In this document: positions 45,148 through 54,113 of the stretch, piece by piece
Layout of the letters: each line of letters starts with the position of its first letter
Numbering within the stretch: the stretch's first letter is position 1
Source: an uncultured Porphyromonadaceae bacterium
Lineage (GTDB): Bacteria; Bacteroidota; Bacteroidia; Bacteroidales; Muribaculaceae
Direction: 5' to 3'
DNA length: 64,000 nt
Assembly (NCBI GenBank): GCA_947175645.1
Contig: CAMWNP010000001.1
Coordinates: 62,001 to 126,000, forward strand
Position numbers and translations under genes: made by a program
The notes under the pieces: model-generated
Told to the model about the DNA's origin: nothing
Seen by the model: the letters and a program-made list of their open reading frames with translations, nothing else
Database searches by the model: none

Positions 45148-45981
45148 TCAGTTAAAGGAATTTAGTAGTTGGGCGGCTGTAACTTTAGTGTAAGATGGGT
45201 TAATATTGATTTTTTTGCTATCAGATGGATTATTCACCCTGACCTTGTTCCAGTTCCATTTTAGCGTTGCGGAAATATCAATTTTTTTTGTATCGAACTG
45301 TATGTTGTCTGTTTGTGGAAGATATCCACCTAAAGCAGAGGTATAATCATTGTAGCACACGGAAATATCCGAGTTAGGGGATTTAACGTCACACTTAATC
45401 AGACGGCTGTCATTATCAAAATCAAATATTAGTTCAAATGGTTTGAATTGTGATTTCGGAGAAATACTCATACCTTTATCTCCGGAAACAACTGTCTTGA
45501 ATTCAGATGCATGACATGAATTCAGTTTATTGACTCCTGGAAGGAATATCTGACCCATAAATAAATTTTGAAGGGTTGAAACACTAACTGGGTAATTGGT
45601 TGTCAGAGTACGGATATCCTCTGAAACATAACGTCTGTGCATTTTGTCAACTGCAAAAATCGAGTCGTTAGTAATCTGAAGGGCGGCCATTTCCATTCCG
45701 AGAAGTGTGAAGGATAAATAAATAGAACTGTCACGGGTCATGTATGCTCTCGCTGACGCCTTAAAGGATGTAGGTTTATCTGTAGAGAGGGATACCGGAA
45801 CCTGCAATGTGTTCCAGTCGGTCGGAATATTTTCTATGGCCGAGGTTAACGATGTGTACCCATCACTTGCTGACGTTTGATTAACAGCCGGTGAAGACAC
45901 GTTTGATTTGTTGCTCTTACATGAAATCATTCCTATAAGAGGCAATGTAATTATGAGAAATATGTAAAATCTCTTTTTCAT
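45148..45981 (-). CDS. DUF4292 family lipoprotein
   Basis: This 277-residue lipoprotein (signal MKKRFYIFLIITLPLIGMIS followed by the lipobox cysteine at about 21) belongs to the Bacteroidota DUF4292 family. After a serine-rich linker the body is beta-rich (TSFKASARAYMTRDSSIYLS, MEMAALQITNDSIF). That recalls LolB/LolA-like half-barrels, which suggests lipid or lipoprotein handling at the outer membrane, but this is inference from fold style only. It overlaps the TPR gene stop by four bases and precedes the EnvC-like gene, a gene order I recall from other Bacteroidota. Confidence 0.8.
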   Translation of the reverse strand: MKKRFYIFLIITLPLIGMISCKSNKSNVSSPAVNQTSASDGYTSLTSAIENIPTDWNTLQVPVSLSTDKPTSFKASARAYMTRDSSIYLSFTLLGMEMAALQITNDSIFAVDKMHRRYVSEDIRTLTTNYPVSVSTLQNLFMGQIFLPGVNKLNSCHASEFKTVVSGDKGMSISPKSQFKPFELIFDFDNDSRLIKCDVKSPNSDISVCYNDYTSALGGYLPQTDNIQFDTKKIDISATLKWNWNKVRVNNPSDSKKININPSYTKVTAAQLLNSFN

Positions 45982-47723
45982 TCGTAGGAATATGCCTTAT
46001 TTTTGATTTTCTTTATCAAAAGTTTGTTCTCAGGCTCAAGTTCAAGCGCTTTTTCCCAGAATACAACTGCCTCATCGGGCTCTCCACTAAGGAAATATAT
46101 ATCTCCAGCGTGATGATAGATTTCGGCTGAGGGTTCCTCGGCATATTCAAGAGCCTTGTTGATATATTCCTTGGCAATACCAATATTGTGCAATTTAAAT
46201 TGAACCCAGGCGTATGTGTCAAGGTTGGTAGCGTTTGTTGGGTTTGCCGCTATGGCTTTACCGCTCATTTCAAGTGCTTTGTCAAGATCCTTTCCTTCGC
46301 ATGCCAGAAAATAAGCATAGTTATTCATTGCACCCAGGTTACCGGGATTGGCCTGAAGAGCCTTGTCATAATAATAAAATGTGCTGTCAGACTCACCTAA
46401 TTTTTGATATATATCTCCGGCTGAAGTGTAAAATTGGGATAATAGTTCGTTATTCTGAATCTTATCCGGGTCTGACAATGCTGATTTTATGGACAAGAGT
46501 GCTTCATCTGCCTTGTCATCAAGCATTTCCATTATGGATTTATACCACAATATTTCAGGATCTTCACCGAAATAAGATAATGCTGTCTCTGCATCTTCAA
46601 TACCCTGTTCATACTCCTCTGCTTGTATCCTCAATCCAAGAAGCCCCATCCAGTCATTTACTTGACCATGATCAATATCAAGCGCATAACTTTGCTGTTC
46701 CGCAGCCCTGCTGAAATCCTGCTGAGAAACCAGATATGACGCATAAAGTTTGTGTATAGCCGTTTCATGGGGATGTTGTTCGATCAATTGACCGAAAAGG
46801 GAGTGAATACGGGGAACCTGTGTAGAGTCAGAAAAGAGATGAACAATGTAGTTTCTCAGTAATTCCGCTTTCGTATCCACATCAAGGCTACCTAATCCCA
46901 TGGCATGAAATATTTCCCGGTCGTATGCAAGCGAGTCACCGGTTTCCCTGTAAAATTCAGCCAGTTTGTAGTACGCCAATCCGCTTGTTGAATCTGCTTC
47001 ACACGCACGGTTGAAATAGACAAGCGCGCTGTCGGGTTGATCGATGGACATGCGGATATCACCGGCAGTGACCAATCCTTCAACATCCCGTGGCGCATAG
47101 GCTATAAAACTGTTTATCTCGCTTATCGCTCCTGCAGTATCAGCAAGTGCGAAATGAGCGTTTATTTTGTTTACAGTAATATTCAGCGATTTCCCTATTG
47201 CTTCCTCCAGCCTGTTGAACACATCAATGGCAGCGGATTTATCTTCAAGTGACGGTGACATGAGCAGGGAATTGGCATAATTGAACGTGACTTCATCTTT
47301 TGCCGGATAAAGTCTGTTCATATTCTCCCAGATGCTGCGAGCCTTCTCAATCATACCTGCTTTTGACAGAAGTGTGGCAAGGCGGAGAGAACTATAATAA
47401 TCTTCAGGATGTAATTGTTGATGACGCATCATCAGTTCAAGCCCTCGTTCTATGCATGTTGTATCCTCGGAGGATTGTAACAGTACGGTCAGCATACCCA
47501 ACTCGTTACCGGGTCCGGTTTCCTCGGGATTAAGTTGATGAACACGCTCAAGCATTGAATAATATGCATCTGTATTGGAAAGTGCGTTCTGCTTCTGCGC
47601 CTCCATATAGATATAATCTGCCTTACGCTTCTGTTCATCTGTAACTCTTGCTGATAGGGTGAACAATGTCCCTAATACCGCAAGAGAGGTTAGGCACATG
47701 GATATTTTAAAAGATTTTTTCAC
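45978..47723 (-). CDS. Exported tetratricopeptide-repeat protein
   Basis: This 581-residue protein begins with a signal peptide (MKKSFKISMCLTSLAVLGTL) and then contains TPR units over nearly its whole length. The clearest units are near 425-575 (YYYDKALQANPGNLGAMNNY, TNATNLDTYAWVQFKLHN, AVVFWEKALELEPENK). TPR proteins act as scaffolds; here one would expect a periplasmic or outer-membrane assembly role. It lies between dut (41 bases upstream) and the DUF4292 lipoprotein (four-base overlap), so it is coupled to the latter. Confidence 0.85.
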   Translation of the reverse strand: MKKSFKISMCLTSLAVLGTLFTLSARVTDEQKRKADYIYMEAQKQNALSNTDAYYSMLERVHQLNPEETGPGNELGMLTVLLQSSEDTTCIERGLELMMRHQQLHPEDYYSSLRLATLLSKAGMIEKARSIWENMNRLYPAKDEVTFNYANSLLMSPSLEDKSAAIDVFNRLEEAIGKSLNITVNKINAHFALADTAGAISEINSFIAYAPRDVEGLVTAGDIRMSIDQPDSALVYFNRACEADSTSGLAYYKLAEFYRETGDSLAYDREIFHAMGLGSLDVDTKAELLRNYIVHLFSDSTQVPRIHSLFGQLIEQHPHETAIHKLYASYLVSQQDFSRAAEQQSYALDIDHGQVNDWMGLLGLRIQAEEYEQGIEDAETALSYFGEDPEILWYKSIMEMLDDKADEALLSIKSALSDPDKIQNNELLSQFYTSAGDIYQKLGESDSTFYYYDKALQANPGNLGAMNNYAYFLACEGKDLDKALEMSGKAIAANPTNATNLDTYAWVQFKLHNIGIAKEYINKALEYAEEPSAEIYHHAGDIYFLSGEPDEAVVFWEKALELEPENKLLIKKIKNKAYSYE

Positions 47724-47764
47724 TCAACGAATATTATTCAAGTTCACAATTCGCTCTCATACCA

Positions 47765-48208
47765 TCAATCAACGCCCGTATGACCGAAACCTCCGTCACC
47801 ACGAACGGTTTCATCAATCCGATCTACTTGATTCCATTTGACATGTGTATATGGTGCAATTACCATCTGGCAAATTCTTTCTCCGTCATTAATGACAAAC
47901 GGTTCTTTTGACAGGTTAATGACAATTACTCCAATCTCTCCTCTGTAATCTGCATCAACAGTGCCGGGAGCATTTGCAATTGTTATACCGTGTTTGAGTG
48001 CAAGTCCGCTGCGAGGACGAATCTGACATTCATATCCTGCCGGAAGTTGCATGTATAGTCCCGTGGGGACAAGCACTCTTTCCATAGGATGAAGAACTAT
48101 CGGGTGGGAGAGAAAAGCCCTAACATCCATTCCCGCTGACTCCGTTGTCGCATACGCCGGAAGCGGATGATGTGATTTGTTGATTATTTTGATTTCAAGT
48201 TTGTCCAT
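47765..48208 (-). CDS. dut: dUTP diphosphatase
   Basis: Dut hydrolyses dUTP to dUMP and pyrophosphate, which keeps uracil out of DNA and supplies thymidylate synthesis. The 147-residue length fits the homotrimeric family. The five motifs are visible: [40 protein letters not shown] and [10 protein letters not shown]. It is the first gene of a minus-strand run with the TPR, DUF4292, EnvC-like and flippase genes. The region just upstream (48251-48306) holds two competing hairpins that look like an attenuator. Confidence 0.96.
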   Translation of the reverse strand: MDKLEIKIINKSHHPLPAYATTESAGMDVRAFLSHPIVLHPMERVLVPTGLYMQLPAGYECQIRPRSGLALKHGITIANAPGTVDADYRGEIGVIVINLSKEPFVINDGERICQMVIAPYTHVKWNQVDRIDETVRGDGGFGHTGVD

Positions 48209-48250
48209 ATATAATTCTTTATAAGATAATTATTACAATTTACATAACGG

Positions 48251-48306
48251 AAAAAAACTCCTTAATGTTGAACAAGGAGATACGAAGTTTCTGCTTCGTT
48301 CTCCTT
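48251..48306 (-). promoter_or_regulatory. Competing hairpins upstream of dut (attenuator-like terminator)
   Basis: Read on the minus strand, segment 1 (48306-48294) can pair with segment 2 (48287-48274). The first-transcribed arm is AAGGAG plus ACGAAG, and its partner is CTTCGT plus CTCCTT. Segment 2 can instead pair with segment 3 (48263-48258), CTCCTT with AAGGAG, directly followed by seven T residues (48257-48251). The two hairpins share bases 48274-48279, so only one can form. At minimum this is the terminator of the beta-barrel gene. Confidence 0.55.
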
Positions 48307-48338
48307 AATTTCCTTAAGATATGTAAATGATTCAGAAA

Positions 48339-48956
48339 TCAGAAATAGCGGATGACTCTGACACTCCAGACACGATCCTGAGCACTGAAATTGTCAAGGA
48401 GTTTGGTTTGTGTGCTGTAAGTCATTCCCCACATATAAGATCCCTGAATTTGCCATTTCTTCAAAATCTCCGCACCTAATCCGACCTGTACACCAAGATT
48501 ACCGCTTGCATTTTTCATGGCGTCCAGATGATTATGTGCGACTGTGAAAGCAATTACAGGACCTCCGAAAACGTATGGAGCAAGATAATCCTCAAAACCG
48601 TCCATTCTTGTCCATTTGAAACGCAGGTCAATAGGTATTATCAGATCATGCATGTATAAGCGTTCTCTTCCGTATCCCTGGGAAGCCCATATTTTCTTTT
48701 CTCCGAGATTTAAAGTGGCTCCACGTTGCTGATACATAAGCCCGAAGTCGATACCGAAACCAATGCCGGGGAACATCATCTCACATTGCAAACCTGCCTC
48801 ATATCCTATCGATTGATCAATGCTTATCAGGTCTTGCTTAAACTTCAGCGTTGTCAAATCAACACCTGCGGTTGCACCATATCGGAACTGTCCTGACATT
48901 TGATGCCCGCAGATCAGTGACATCAGCATTACCAGTGATAAAAATATTCTTTTCAT
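48339..48956 (-). CDS. Outer-membrane beta-barrel protein (PorT-like)
   Basis: This 205-residue protein has a signal peptide (MKRIFLSLVMLMSLICGHQM) and about eight amphipathic strands. It starts with FRYGATAGVDLTTLKF and ends in RVIRYF with a C-terminal aromatic residue, typical of small outer-membrane barrels annotated as porin or PorT family. The glycine- and aromatic-rich strands (IGFGIDFGLMYQQRG, VQVGLGAEILKKWQ) support this. It follows hisS by 40 bases on the same strand. I see no evidence of type IX secretion genes nearby, so the PorT resemblance is only at fold level. Confidence 0.8.
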   Translation of the reverse strand: MKRIFLSLVMLMSLICGHQMSGQFRYGATAGVDLTTLKFKQDLISIDQSIGYEAGLQCEMMFPGIGFGIDFGLMYQQRGATLNLGEKKIWASQGYGRERLYMHDLIIPIDLRFKWTRMDGFEDYLAPYVFGGPVIAFTVAHNHLDAMKNASGNLGVQVGLGAEILKKWQIQGSYMWGMTYSTQTKLLDNFSAQDRVWSVRVIRYF

Positions 48957-48996
48957 TCGTCCTTTTTAGTTTGTTCTAAAGTTAACTGCATTGAAA

Positions 48997-50358
48997 TCAA
49001 TGCTGTTTAAGAAACTGTATAGCGTCATCCACTGTCAGACGACGTTGTTCGCCGGTTGTCATATCCTTCAGTGTTATTTTCCCTTCCTGCATTTCTGATT
49101 CGCCGACAATGGCTACGAATGGAATCTGCATGGCATCAGCATATTTCATCTGTTTCTGTATTTTTGCCACATCGGGGAAAATTTCACCGGGAATACCCTC
49201 TGAACGCATTTTCATTAGCATCTTAAGTGCTGAAGCCGCTTCTTTTTTTCCGAAACTTGTGAACATAATCTTTGATCCACGAAGCGTGTCAGCAGGATAT
49301 AATTCAAGTGTGTTCATGACATCATATATACGGTCAGCCCCGAACGATATACCCACTCCCGAAACACCGGGCAGACCAAACACTCCGGTTAGGTTGTCAT
49401 AACGTCCACCACCGGTAATTGATCCTATCTGAGTGTCAAGAGCCTTGACTTCAATGATGGTTCCGGTATAATAGTTAAGACCTCTGGCTAATGAAACGTC
49501 CAGATCCAATTCGGCCCTTAATCCGAGATCCTTGACTCCTGAAATCACTTCCCTCAGTTCGGAAATACCAAGTTTGCCAATCTCCGATTCCACCAGAATG
49601 TCATCAAGTTGAGCCAGACGACTTTCTGTATCTCCGGAAATCTCAAGAATGGGCTGCAGTTTGGCGATTGACTCCTCACTCAAACCGCGTTCTCGGAGTT
49701 CTTCATTGACATTGGCAATGCCTATTTTGTCAATTTTGTCAATCGCAACGGTGATATCAACCATTTTTTCCGGAGCACCGATGTATTCCGCGATGCCGGC
49801 CAGAATTTTGCGGTTGTTGAGTTTGATTGCGATACGGATATTCAGTCGGGAGAATACTTCATCTATAAGTTGAAGCAGTTCTATTTCATTTACCAGAGAA
49901 TCTGAACCAATAATGTCAGCATCGCACTGATAGAACTCGCGGTAACGTCCTTTCTGGGGGCGGTCAGCACGCCAAACCGGCTGTATCTGGAATCGCTTGA
50001 ACGGAAATTGAATTTCGTTGCGATGTTGTACTACAAATCGTGCGAATGGCACTGTAAGATCATAGCGAAGACCTTTTTCACAGATTTTCGACGCGAGTTT
50101 AACAGGTTCAGCCCACAATTCAGAATCAACTTTATCAGTGAAATCGCCTGAATTAAGAATTTTGAACAGTAATTTGTCACCTTCTTCACCATATTTACCC
50201 ATGAGGGTTGACAGATTTTCCATTGCAGGAGTTTCTATCTGGCGAAATCCAAAGAGAGCAAATACATCACGAATAGTGTTGAAAATGTAGTTGCGACGAG
50301 CCATTTCGGCCGGAGAGAAGTCACGCGTTCCTTTAGGTATGGATGGTTTCTGAGCCAT
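48997..50358 (-). CDS. hisS: Histidine--tRNA ligase
   Basis: This 453-residue class II synthetase charges tRNA-His. It begins with [20 protein letters not shown]. Class II motif 2 is [21 protein letters not shown], given as a landmark near residues 122-142. The histidine-specific motif [10 protein letters not shown] lies near 291-300, then the C-terminal anticodon domain. Length is normal. An 8-base inverted repeat (CATCTGAA at 50378-50385 and TTCAGATG at 50413-50420) lies between the kinase stop and the hisS start. It might be a weak terminator for the kinase gene. Confidence 0.96.
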   Translation of the reverse strand: MAQKPSIPKGTRDFSPAEMARRNYIFNTIRDVFALFGFRQIETPAMENLSTLMGKYGEEGDKLLFKILNSGDFTDKVDSELWAEPVKLASKICEKGLRYDLTVPFARFVVQHRNEIQFPFKRFQIQPVWRADRPQKGRYREFYQCDADIIGSDSLVNEIELLQLIDEVFSRLNIRIAIKLNNRKILAGIAEYIGAPEKMVDITVAIDKIDKIGIANVNEELRERGLSEESIAKLQPILEISGDTESRLAQLDDILVESEIGKLGISELREVISGVKDLGLRAELDLDVSLARGLNYYTGTIIEVKALDTQIGSITGGGRYDNLTGVFGLPGVSGVGISFGADRIYDVMNTLELYPADTLRGSKIMFTSFGKKEAASALKMLMKMRSEGIPGEIFPDVAKIQKQMKYADAMQIPFVAIVGESEMQEGKITLKDMTTGEQRRLTVDDAIQFLKQH

Positions 50359-50427
50359 TTTTATCAGTTTATTTATTCATCTGAAGTTTCAGTTAAATTG
50401 ATGTATTAAACATTCAGATGACGAGAT

Positions 50428-51966
50428 TTAATTATCATTATCGCTGTCATCATTATCATTGGATTTTATATCTTCTTCATTCACAACTGGCAATGTGAAC
50501 AGATATTCAAGACCTCCTCCTTTGCGGTTGCGTACAGAGATGGTCCCGCCGAATGATATGATGGTATTTTTTACAATAGGTAGTCCGAGTCCTGTTCCAC
50601 CTGATTTTCTTGAGCGTCCACTGTCAACACGGTAGAAATACTCAAAAAGGTGGGGGAGGTGTTCTGGAGGAACACCTTTTCCGTTGTCAAAGAAACTGAA
50701 TGTGAGGAATTTGTCATTGCGTGACACAAGTTTTACCCCCATCTCTGTACCACCGCTGTAAGCGACGGAATTCTTTGCCAGATTAAGGATCATGGCTGAG
50801 AGGAGATTGAAGTTGGCACGTACGGTACAATCCAATGGTACATCATATACAAATTCCATTTCTTTACACATTCCGCTCTCTGTAAGATCATTCGCAACGG
50901 TAAAGACAACTTCATGAAAATCAATAATTTCAGTCAGGACTTTCTTGCTTCCTTCTTCAAGACGGTTAATGGTTGAAATATCGTTAAGCATCTCCACCAG
51001 TCGGTTTACCTGTGTCTGTGACTTTTCAAGGAAGTGGCGTTTCATTTCAGGATCCATGTCGTCATTTGACAGTATCGTGTCAATATAACCTTTTATGATG
51101 CCGAGAGGATTCTTGAGTTCGTGGTTTATGTTATTGGTCATCTGACGTTTCGTACGCCATTTGTCCTCAATAACTTTCAACGCCATTTTATGCTCTTTCT
51201 CCCGAGCAGCCTGCGCTTTTGATCTCTGATGATAGAACTTGATTATCTGGCGTGAAATGTCACCTAATTCATCATTTGAGAATTCAAGATTTTCATTATA
51301 CTCGGATGAATCATTGATGGCATTGTTGACGAATGTCCTGAGATTGACGATATTCCTCGCTAAGTGAAGCGTGAATATATAAATGAATACAGTCAGAACA
51401 ATACCTGCAAGGATCACTGAAAGAAGGAAAATCTGTGAGTTATCGAAAGAGTACGAAAGTGCCGGAGTATAAGGAACGACAGTCTGTACCAGATATTTTC
51501 CGTCATCAGAAAACAACACTCTGTTATAGAATACTTTGTCCGGGTCCAGTTCCACAATGTTCCCCAATGAGTCACGGGCCTCGACCTGTGAACCCTTGAA
51601 AAACTTCTTTCTGTTGTCACCTTCTATCTCTGGTGCCGGAAGTTCATAGCCTATGCGTGAAACCACATTGCCGGTTTCATTATCATAAACGGCAACGCTG
51701 ATATCATCATAATCAGTCTTGCGGTAATAGTTTTCAATAAACTGGAGGAACGTGGAAACAAGGAGTTCCCTATCAGGATTGTTCGTATTGTAAAGGTCAA
51801 TGATGCGGTTATTGATTATCTCAATACGCTGTTTCATCCCTTTATGGCGTAATTCCTGAGTCCTGTAGTTATGAAAAAAACAAACTACCCCCACGAATGT
51901 CCACAGAGTGAGCACCATGGGGAAGAATAGTCGTTGCTGGTAGTTAAATGTTTTCGTTAAAGCCAT
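50428..51966 (-). CDS. Membrane sensor histidine kinase
   Basis: This protein of about 512 residues has a membrane segment near 14-33, a periplasmic sensor region (about 34-175) and a second membrane segment near 178-202. A HAMP-like linker follows. The DHp domain has the phospho-acceptor histidine in NHELKNPLG near 285. The ATP-binding domain shows the N box (NLAKNSVAYSGG), DNGKGVPPEH and GGTGLGLPIV. I chose ATG 51966, because the frame's upstream start is a TTG at 51972. It overlaps the response regulator stop by 23 bases, so the pair is translationally coupled. The signal is not evident from the sensor domain. Confidence 0.93.
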   Translation of the reverse strand: MALTKTFNYQQRLFFPMVLTLWTFVGVVCFFHNYRTQELRHKGMKQRIEIINNRIIDLYNTNNPDRELLVSTFLQFIENYYRKTDYDDISVAVYDNETGNVVSRIGYELPAPEIEGDNRKKFFKGSQVEARDSLGNIVELDPDKVFYNRVLFSDDGKYLVQTVVPYTPALSYSFDNSQIFLLSVILAGIVLTVFIYIFTLHLARNIVNLRTFVNNAINDSSEYNENLEFSNDELGDISRQIIKFYHQRSKAQAAREKEHKMALKVIEDKWRTKRQMTNNINHELKNPLGIIKGYIDTILSNDDMDPEMKRHFLEKSQTQVNRLVEMLNDISTINRLEEGSKKVLTEIIDFHEVVFTVANDLTESGMCKEMEFVYDVPLDCTVRANFNLLSAMILNLAKNSVAYSGGTEMGVKLVSRNDKFLTFSFFDNGKGVPPEHLPHLFEYFYRVDSGRSRKSGGTGLGLPIVKNTIISFGGTISVRNRKGGGLEYLFTLPVVNEEDIKSNDNDDSDNDN

Positions 51967-52669
51967 AGCCAAATCCTACACGGGTTTCAATGTACTGTCC
52001 GAAAGAATCGATCTTTTTACGTAAGCGTGCGAGATTCACGTCTACAGTACGTTTTGTTACCCTCACTTCATCGGGCCATACTTCTTTCAATATCTCTTCG
52101 CGTGAATAAACGTGGTTTCTGTGAGTAAGGAAAAACACAAGAAGATCATATTCAGTACGAGTGAGTTTTACCGGAACACCATTGCAATAGCATGTTTTTT
52201 CATTGCGGTCAACGCGTAATGATCGGAATGTGAGATCACTTACGGAATTCTCTTTAGGCTGAACCGGTTTGGGCATTTCAACCTGAGGCTGTGTGGATGT
52301 ACCGTATCTTCTGAGTACTGCCTTTACACGAGCAATGACTTCGGGAATATTGAAAGGCTTTGTCACATAATCATCTGCACCTATGTTCAGACCCATAACC
52401 TTGTGGTCTTCACCGTTCATCGCTGAACATAATATGATTGGTATGCGCTCTGTGGCGGGATTGTACCGCATTTGTTTGACAAAGTCAAAACCACTCAGTC
52501 GCTCCATCATTATGTCAACGACGCAGATGTTGTAGATTGACAAGTCATGGTGTAACGCCTCTTCTGCACTATAGTAGCAATCAACTTCCCAACCTTCTTT
52601 TTCAAAGTTATATTTTAAAATCTCGGTGATTGACTCCTCATCATCTATAACTAATATTCTGATTCTCAT
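51944..52669 (-). CDS. OmpR/PhoB-family response regulator
   Basis: This 241-residue regulator has a receiver domain (about 3-120) with acidic residues in IDDEES, phospho-acceptor VVDIMMERLSGF near residue 53 and the lysine in DDYVTKPF near 104. A Pro/Gln linker follows. The winged-helix DNA-binding domain (about 145-240) contains LTRTEYDLLVFFLTH and VDVNLARLRKKID. It works with the overlapping kinase gene. A consensus promoter lies 26 bases upstream. The sequence resembles PhoB-type regulators more than the Bacteroides RprY type as I recall it, but the regulon cannot be inferred. Confidence 0.94.
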   Translation of the reverse strand: MRIRILVIDDEESITEILKYNFEKEGWEVDCYYSAEEALHHDLSIYNICVVDIMMERLSGFDFVKQMRYNPATERIPIILCSAMNGEDHKVMGLNIGADDYVTKPFNIPEVIARVKAVLRRYGTSTQPQVEMPKPVQPKENSVSDLTFRSLRVDRNEKTCYCNGVPVKLTRTEYDLLVFFLTHRNHVYSREEILKEVWPDEVRVTKRTVDVNLARLRKKIDSFGQYIETRVGFGYGFNENI

Positions 52670-52694
52670 TTTTGTGTTTTATTATGTTCGGGTG

Positions 52695-52724
52695 CAAAAA
52701 TACAAAAAAATGATGTGTTACAAA
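52695..52724 (-). promoter_or_regulatory. Promoter of the response regulator/kinase pair
   Basis: On the minus strand TTTG (52721-52724), an 18-base spacer and TATTTTTG (52695-52702) form a near-consensus Bacteroidota promoter 26 bases before the regulator ATG. Confidence 0.65.
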
Positions 52725-52788
52725 AGTTAATGGAAGTTAATATTGTGTGTTAATTTTGTTAGAATACATTAAATTGCGAGAGGAAGGT

Positions 52789-54078
52789 TCATTTTCCCAT
52801 GAAGTTACAGTAAGGTTGTGACAGTCTGTCCTCAAAATATGGCTTAAGTTGATTCCATCTGTAAAATGGATATATATCGGATTCCATATTTAACCCTACT
52901 TGTCTTTCATTATGTAAAATGCTGACTATTACATCATTATCATTGTTTTTGAAGAATATCATCTGAATGTTCGCTGCCATTGGAGAGACATAAAAGTCAT
53001 TCCATACATTCATCACACTGTCCGGAAGATTTTCCTCGCCATAGCAGTTGTCAACCTGAATCAAAGCAAGAAATGGAGTAATATTGCCATCATGTCCGAA
53101 TCGAAGAGTCGCACCTTCCTTACCTTCCGTGATATATTCCTCGGCCTTATCCACAAAGTTCTTCAGCAAATGTTTAGCATTATTGACATGCACTCCATTA
53201 CTGAGAGGATATGATGCATTATGTATGTAAAAGTCAAAATTGAAAACTTGCCATAGATCAAACAGTTCTTCGGCGGTTAAGATATCGCTCAATTTAATAT
53301 CTGTTTCCATATTCTGAAGATCAACTGTGATCCAGTAAATCCACCACATAAACTCTTTAGGATCAACTTGACGGGAAAGGTAATCCGAGGATTTGAATAA
53401 TGAAGATATCAGTCTTTCGGGATTCTTTTTGGAGTCCCTGAATTCTGAAAGAACTTTTTTGGTGGGCCCTTCCGGATTGTTGAAGTCCGCGGATTCCTGT
53501 GTCCACCAACAAAGAAAGTCCATGTTCCTGCGCGAAGACTCACGGGGTATGATAAGATTTGGGTTCTGCTCTTTCAGTCCTTCTGTGAATGAGAACATTG
53601 AATGAGCGCAACGCATAACCTGTGTGGACTGAGCGGTAATCTCTGCACTGTCATTGAACACTTGGGGATATGTGGCATACATTCGTGTGGCAATATCGTG
53701 GTGCTGTCGGTTGCCTAATGGTGTCAGTTCTCCTTCACGTCCACGCGCTTCTTCATAGATCAAATGAAGACGGTTTTTCAAATCCTCTCCCAAGGGTGTC
53801 AGTTCTCCGTCAGCGGATGCTTTGTCAAAAAGATCTGTAACTCTTGAATAATCATTATCGGAAATCAGATAACGAGATCCATGACGCCCATAATGACTTA
53901 TATAAAATGGTTCATAACCTTCCGGCAATACATGGTTTTCCACCTCAGATGCCCCTGGAGCCGGGTAAGCGTAGTAAATGCCACCACATTTCTCCGGGCT
54001 GTTAAGCATTTCCGTTCTGGAGACCTGAGATGTTGCAGAGAGGAATAATGAGAGAAATAGAAACGTAATATATCTCAT
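52789..54078 (-). CDS. Exported histidine-type acid phosphatase
   Basis: This 429-residue enzyme has a signal peptide (MRYITFLFLSLFLSATSQ). The phosphatase motif SHYGRHGSRY near 60-69 supplies the phosphohistidine. A distal FGHDGN near 325 provides the HD-type proton donor. The arrangement fits the branch 2 histidine phosphatases (phytase, MINPP, glucose-1-phosphatase). MINPP enzymes of gut Bacteroides typically carry HAE in place of HD, so the substrate may not be phytate. It should act in the periplasm or at the surface to release phosphate. It follows galE by 35 bases and precedes the two-component pair, which has its own promoter. Confidence 0.87.
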   Translation of the reverse strand: MRYITFLFLSLFLSATSQVSRTEMLNSPEKCGGIYYAYPAPGASEVENHVLPEGYEPFYISHYGRHGSRYLISDNDYSRVTDLFDKASADGELTPLGEDLKNRLHLIYEEARGREGELTPLGNRQHHDIATRMYATYPQVFNDSAEITAQSTQVMRCAHSMFSFTEGLKEQNPNLIIPRESSRRNMDFLCWWTQESADFNNPEGPTKKVLSEFRDSKKNPERLISSLFKSSDYLSRQVDPKEFMWWIYWITVDLQNMETDIKLSDILTAEELFDLWQVFNFDFYIHNASYPLSNGVHVNNAKHLLKNFVDKAEEYITEGKEGATLRFGHDGNITPFLALIQVDNCYGEENLPDSVMNVWNDFYVSPMAANIQMIFFKNNDNDVIVSILHNERQVGLNMESDIYPFYRWNQLKPYFEDRLSQPYCNFMGK

Positions 54079-54113
54079 CAGTTCTGTTGGTCCTGTAGTT
54101 CAGTTATGCACTA

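Noticed and set aside
46235..46714. Plus-strand open frame opposite the TPR gene
   Set aside because: It is antisense, without a start signal or recognisable domain; a shadow.
50378..50420. 8-base inverted repeat between the kinase gene and hisS
   Set aside because: The loop is 27 bases and there is no T run; the evidence is too weak for a terminator call.
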